From contig JAAAOB010000044.1 of the NCBI GenBank assembly GCA_009909035.1, positions 1 to 38,355 on the forward strand: a DNA stretch of 38,355 bases. Direction: 5' to 3'. Under the pieces are notes generated by a model. That model was given only the letters and a program-made list of their open reading frames with translations, searched no databases and was not told where the DNA came from. How positions within the stretch are numbered: the stretch's first letter is position 1; each line of letters begins with the position of its first letter. Made by a program: the position numbers and the translations under genes. Below are positions 34,835 through 38,355 of this stretch, piece after piece. The stretch comes from Bacteroidota bacterium (lineage in GTDB: Bacteria > Bacteroidota > Rhodothermia > Balneolales > Balneolaceae).

Positions 34835-36295
34835 ATGTCAACCCCTACGATAACGGTAGCGTATGGTGACGGAATAGGCCCCGAAATTATGCGTTCAGTC
34901 CTCACGATCATCGAAAAAGCCGGCGCTGATATGAATGTGGATTGCATTGATATCGGTGAAAAATTGTACAAAAAAGGATTAAAAGCAGGCATTGAACCGG
35001 CGTCGTGGGATGTAATCAGGAGAAACAAAGTATTTCTGAAAGCCCCGATAACCACACCACAGGGTACCGGCGTAAAAAGCCTGAATGTGACGCTGAGAAA
35101 ATCACTTGGACTCTATGCAAACATCCGTCCTTGCCGTTCATATTATCCTTTTGTACAAACGAAGCATCCGGAAATGGATGTCGTTATAGTCAGGGAGAAT
35201 GAAGAAGATACATACGGTGGAATTGAACACCGGCAAACCTATGAGGTGTATCAGTGCCTGAAACTAATCACACTGCCCGGGACAGAAAAAATTGTTCGTC
35301 ATGCTTTTGAATATGCGCGGGTAAATAATCGGAAGAAGGTGACCTGTTTTACTAAAGACAATATCATGAAGCTGACGGATGGCCTTTTTCATCGTCTGTT
35401 TTCTACGGTTGCAGAAGAATATCCGGACATCAAAGCGGAAAATATGATTGTAGATATTGGGGCCGCACGTCTTGCAGATAGTCCGGAACAGTTTGATGTT
35501 ATCGTAATGCCAAATTTGTACGGTGATATTGTATCTGACATAGCCGCCCAGATTTCAGGGTCGGTGGGCCTGGCGGGTTCAGCTAATATCGGTGAGCGCT
35601 GCGCAATGTTTGAAGCGATCCACGGATCAGCACCGGATATTGCAGGACAAAATAGCGCCAATCCATCCGGTCTGCTGATGGCATCGACCATGATGCTGGC
35701 TCACATCGGGCAGCCGCGTATCGCTGAAAGAGTGCACAACGCCTGGTTGAAAACAATAGAAGAGGGAATTCACACACCGGATATTTACGATTCTGCCCAC
35801 TCCACCAGGCAAGTAACAACCGGGGAGTTTACGGAGAGCGTTGTCAAATTTCTGGATAACAAACCTGACCGGCTCGAACCCGCTGTATACCCGGATGTTG
35901 CCAAAATGATGAATGTAGAGCTTTCATTAAGCAGGGGAGAGAAGAAGCCATCCCTCATATCAAAACGAGAGTTGAAAGGGGTAGACGTATTTGTCTACTG
36001 GGAACCCGGCGATCCGGAGGAATTGGCTGCAGTACTTCAACAAGCATCAACCCGTCTGTTTTTTCTGAAGATGTTCACCAACAGGGGAACCAAAGTTTGG
36101 CCAGATGGTGTAGATGAGACGTTTTGTACCGACCACTGGCGGTGCAGATTTTTGACGGAGCAAAACTCGATTTCAAACAGAGACATTGTAGAGCTTCTAT
36201 CGAGCCTGGCTGCAAACAATCTGGACATCATCAAAACAGAGAACCTGTATGAATTTGACGGGGAGCGTGCATATTCCCTGGGACAGGGAGAATAA
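34835..36295 (+). CDS. icd: Isocitrate dehydrogenase (long Thermus/Rickettsia-type), probably NAD-dependent
   Basis: Oxidatively decarboxylates isocitrate to 2-oxoglutarate. 486 residues: a catalytic beta-decarboxylating dehydrogenase domain (1-345) and a C-terminal extra domain (about 352-486) found in the Thermus/Rickettsia branch. Visible sites are Ser82-x-Asn84 in KSLNVTLRKSLGLYANIRP, Tyr127 in EEDTYGG, Lys174 in TKDNIMKLTDG, and Asp231 and Asp235 in GDIVSDIAAQ. The cofactor loop reads HGSAPDIAG: Asp268-Ile269 stand where NADP enzymes such as E. coli Icd have Lys-Tyr, pointing to NAD. Divergent from a LysR gene. The enzyme supplies the substrate for the Kgd at the left edge. Confidence 0.93.
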   Translation: MSTPTITVAYGDGIGPEIMRSVLTIIEKAGADMNVDCIDIGEKLYKKGLKAGIEPASWDVIRRNKVFLKAPITTPQGTGVKSLNVTLRKSLGLYANIRPCRSYYPFVQTKHPEMDVVIVRENEEDTYGGIEHRQTYEVYQCLKLITLPGTEKIVRHAFEYARVNNRKKVTCFTKDNIMKLTDGLFHRLFSTVAEEYPDIKAENMIVDIGAARLADSPEQFDVIVMPNLYGDIVSDIAAQISGSVGLAGSANIGERCAMFEAIHGSAPDIAGQNSANPSGLLMASTMMLAHIGQPRIAERVHNAWLKTIEEGIHTPDIYDSAHSTRQVTTGEFTESVVKFLDNKPDRLEPAVYPDVAKMMNVELSLSRGEKKPSLISKRELKGVDVFVYWEPGDPEELAAVLQQASTRLFFLKMFTNRGTKVWPDGVDETFCTDHWRCRFLTEQNSISNRDIVELLSSLAANNLDIIKTENLYEFDGERAYSLGQGE

Positions 36296-36325
36296 CATCA
36301 TCCGGGGTGGTTTCGCTACTCCTTC

Positions 36326-36952
36326 TCAGCTTTTATTTTCGTTCATTTTTCCATTTACAGAAATCTTTAAATCCCTCAAGAGACCGGTTTTAAGACTGTA
36401 AATCAGCCCGTGAACGGATAGGTTTCGTCCAAGGTCCCACTGTTTCTGCACAAAGGGATTTTCGGCTACGTGCCGTACTTGTGCTTTCACATTTAGCTCA
36501 GACAACTGGTTTACTTTGTCAGATTCATCCGGGATGGACGAGATTTCATCTGTATGAAGGTTATAAATATCTTTAATATTGCGCAGCCAGTTATCAATAA
36601 GTCCCAGGTCTGCGGTATGCATTGCGGCTTTAATTCCGCCACATCCGTGGTGCCCACAAACGATAATGTGGTTGACCTTTAACGCCTCAACCGCGTACTG
36701 AATCACGGACTGGCAGTTCATATCCGAGTGTAGTACAAGGTTGGCAATATTTCTGTGTACAAAAATATCACCCGGTTTTAGATTTGTCACCTGGCTGGCG
36801 GGAACCCGGCTGTCACTGCAGCCAATCCAAAGAAGCTTGGGGTGCTGTTCTTGCGAGAGAGTTTTGAAAAATGAAGGGTTTGTCTTCTTTACGGATTCCA
36901 CCCACGTCCTGTTCTCGTCCAGCAGATTTTTGAGGTAATGGTTTTGGCACAT
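36326..36952 (-). CDS. can: Beta-class carbonic anhydrase
   Basis: Hydrates CO2 to bicarbonate. 208 residues from the ATG at 36952 (MCQNHYLKNLLDENRTW). Zinc and active-site residues: Cys45-x-Asp47-x-Arg49 in GCSDSRVPASQ, and His101 and Cys104 in CGHHGCGGIKAA. HRNIANLV and the C-terminal VHGLIYSLKTGLL complete the family. The frame stays open for 109 codons upstream but that part overlaps the divergent pseudouridine synthase gene in antisense and is rejected. Likely supplies bicarbonate for carboxylation reactions. Confidence 0.95.
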   Translation of the reverse strand: MCQNHYLKNLLDENRTWVESVKKTNPSFFKTLSQEQHPKLLWIGCSDSRVPASQVTNLKPGDIFVHRNIANLVLHSDMNCQSVIQYAVEALKVNHIIVCGHHGCGGIKAAMHTADLGLIDNWLRNIKDIYNLHTDEISSIPDESDKVNQLSELNVKAQVRHVAENPFVQKQWDLGRNLSVHGLIYSLKTGLLRDLKISVNGKMNENKS

Positions 36953-37169
36953 ATATCTGAATTTAGCTTCCGTTGGCACTATTCCTGCAGTAGCCTTTGA
37001 ATATAACAAAATGATGATCGACTGCGGGAAACTGTTTGGGATGAGCTCTCTTTCAGTACTCTTTTTAATTTTTATCGATTGTAGAACGGGATAATTAATG
37101 GTTATCTTTCCATATGTAATTGATAATAAAACCTGCCGTAAATACGAATGCAGGTTTAAAAAAACCGAA

Positions 37170-38048
37170 ATGAATAAGAAAAAACCAAGACCGGGCAGTG
37201 TAAGCAGGGGCTCTAAAAATGGCAGCGGCAAAAAAAAGCGGTCAAAGCGCTCTGATAAATCGATGAAAAATCCACGCACAGCTCCTCAGCGTCCCCAGGT
37301 GGAAAAAGAGATGAGAATTAATAAGTTTATCGCCCATGCAGGTCTCTGTTCCCGCCGGGACGCCGATGAGTATGTTGCTGCCGGAAAAGTGAAGGTTAAC
37401 GGCACCGTGGTATCGGAGTTGGGATCGAAGGTAAAAACGACCGATTCCGTAACGGTAAACGGTCAAAAGCTGACTTTGGAACCATTTGTCTACATCCTGT
37501 TAAATAAAAATTCAGGCACGATTACCACCACGGATGATGAGCGGGACCGGGAAACCGTGATGGATACCATTGAGGATGCGACGGGTAACCGTGTTTACCC
37601 GGTGGGACGTCTTGACAGAAAAACGATGGGGCTGCTTTTGTTGACCAATGACGGCGATTTGGCACACAGGCTCATGCATCCGAGTTACGAGGTGAAAAAG
37701 ACCTATTTTGTTCAGCCAAACCGCATACTTACGGAAGAAGAGATGTTGCGATTGAATGAGGGAGTTGAACTGGAGGATGGATTTGCAAAACCTGAGTCTG
37801 TAACCAGGGATCGTTTACGGCCAGATTCAATTATTATTACTGTTTTTGAGGGGCGGAATCACCTGATTCGGCGAATGATTGACTATATTGGGGCAGATGT
37901 AGACAAGTTAAAACGGATTCAGTATGCCGGCCTGCATGAAAAAGATCTTAAAGTTGGCAGATGGAGATATTTACGGACAGATGAGATTAATGATCTCAGG
38001 AAACTCGTAAAACTTGACACGTTAGATTTTAACCAGCCTGGACAATGA
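37170..38048 (+). CDS. rluB: 23S rRNA pseudouridine synthase, RluB/RsuA family
   Basis: 292 residues from the ATG at 37170; an ATG at 37098 would add 24 doubtful residues. The N-terminus (1-45) is a Lys/Arg/Ser-rich tail. An S4 RNA-binding domain follows (RINKFIAHAGLCSRRDADEYVAAGKVKVNG, about 50-95). The catalytic domain has Asp149 in YPVGRLDRKTMGLLLLTNDGDL and the FEGRNHLIRRM motif. RluB-type enzymes modify helix 89 of 23S rRNA; the exact target is inferred. The stop overlaps the next start by 4 bp (ATGA). Confidence 0.93.
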   Translation: MNKKKPRPGSVSRGSKNGSGKKKRSKRSDKSMKNPRTAPQRPQVEKEMRINKFIAHAGLCSRRDADEYVAAGKVKVNGTVVSELGSKVKTTDSVTVNGQKLTLEPFVYILLNKNSGTITTTDDERDRETVMDTIEDATGNRVYPVGRLDRKTMGLLLLTNDGDLAHRLMHPSYEVKKTYFVQPNRILTEEEMLRLNEGVELEDGFAKPESVTRDRLRPDSIIITVFEGRNHLIRRMIDYIGADVDKLKRIQYAGLHEKDLKVGRWRYLRTDEINDLRKLVKLDTLDFNQPGQ

Positions 38049-38355
38049 TATATAGCAGCGTAAAAAAAGAGACAGGATCAATACCTTCCGGCGAAAACCT
38101 ACCAATCTACTACGACCTGTATAGCCCCGTAACCACCCAGTCAAGGGTGTTCCCGATCATTCTTTTCGTTCACGGTTTTAAAGGATTTAAAGATTGGGGA
38201 GCGTTTCCTGATGCATGCGAAGATATTGCGCGACAAGGGTTCTGTGTGATTTCATTCAATTTATCGAAGAACGGTGTTGGAAAGCAAATGCTTGAATTTG
38301 ACGAGTTGGATCTTTTTCGAAAGCAGACGCTCAGCTCGGACCTGGACGACGCGAT
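38045..38355 (+). CDS. Alpha/beta hydrolase, N-terminal part (3' end outside window)
   Basis: 103 codons are visible, beginning MIYSSVKKETGSIPSGENLPIYYDLYSP. PIILFVHGFKGFKDWGAFPDACEDIARQGFCVISFNLSKNG has the strand-HGF oxyanion-hole region typical of alpha/beta hydrolases of the dienelactone hydrolase/prolyl oligopeptidase-like group. The catalytic Ser, Asp and His would lie beyond the window edge. The start overlaps the rluB stop by 4 bp, so they are translationally coupled. Substrate unknown. Confidence 0.8.
   Translation, partial: MIYSSVKKETGSIPSGENLPIYYDLYSPVTTQSRVFPIILFVHGFKGFKDWGAFPDACEDIARQGFCVISFNLSKNGVGKQMLEFDELDLFRKQTLSSDLDDA

Noticed and set aside
34729..35055. 109-codon upstream extension of the LysR frame
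   Set aside because: The LysR helix-turn-helix starts right after the ATG at 34728; the extension is antisense to icd and covers the operator.
36953..37279. 109-codon upstream extension of the carbonic anhydrase frame
   Set aside because: The extension is antisense to the rluB start region and its sequence is unrelated to beta-carbonic anhydrases.

Overview
The window reads as a chromosomal stretch from a Gram-negative, aerobic, heterotrophic bacterium of the Bacteroidota/Rhodothermota/Balneolota group. My best guess is Balneolota, but this is inference from gene content, not a database match. Pointers are a short primary sigma factor of Bacteroidota style, a two-component kinase with Reg_prop propellers and a Y_Y_Y domain, a TonB receptor with a carboxypeptidase-like N-terminal domain, HU-domain fusions, and a fused 2-oxoglutarate decarboxylase/succinyltransferase. 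I see no tRNA, rRNA, CRISPR array, phage module or transposase. Nearly all of it looks like core genome.

Layout. 1-1359 (-): N-terminal part of a Kgd/SucA-type 2-oxoglutarate dehydrogenase with a built-in E2 domain. 1634-6092 (+): M3 oligopeptidase, a GAF protein with an eroded GGDEF-like tail, and phosphopentomutase. 6424-7278 (+): primary sigma factor, followed by a 139-bp MITE-like element. 7715-11248 (+): propeller sensor kinase and NarL-type regulator. 11443-14726 (+): a Ser/Arg-rich lipoprotein and a FadL-like outer-membrane protein. 14735-15601 (-): tandem universal stress protein. 15839-16093 (+): small Cys-rich protein. 16121-19637 (-): ABC ATPase, FtsX-like permease and a small membrane protein, divergent from a TesA-like esterase (19748-20395), as in the E. 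coli tesA/ybbA-ybbP locus. 20436-21149 (-): SIMPL protein. 21539-26092 (+): TonB receptor and SGNH-hydrolase lipoprotein. 26180-27908 (-): Dabb protein, HU-TM-LysM protein and a free HU-like protein. 28187-30148 (+): aconitase. 30549-33575 (+): folE-cysS-yidD-hisI. 33814-34728 (-): LysR regulator, divergent from isocitrate dehydrogenase (34835-36295). 36326-36952 (-): beta-carbonic anhydrase. 37170-38355 (+): RluB-type pseudouridine synthase and the start of an alpha/beta hydrolase.

How the genes fit together. Three consecutive TCA steps are present (aconitase, isocitrate dehydrogenase, 2-oxoglutarate decarboxylation) but in separate transcription units; the isocitrate dehydrogenase has its own divergent LysR regulator. 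Envelope functions form a second theme: receptor plus surface esterase, FadL-like porin, lipoproteins and an ABC exporter-type pair.

The most promising candidate for an unusual system is the overlapping pair at 26522-27908. It has one free HU-like protein and one HU-like domain joined through a single membrane span to a periplasmic LysM domain. That architecture could tie the nucleoid to the cell wall.
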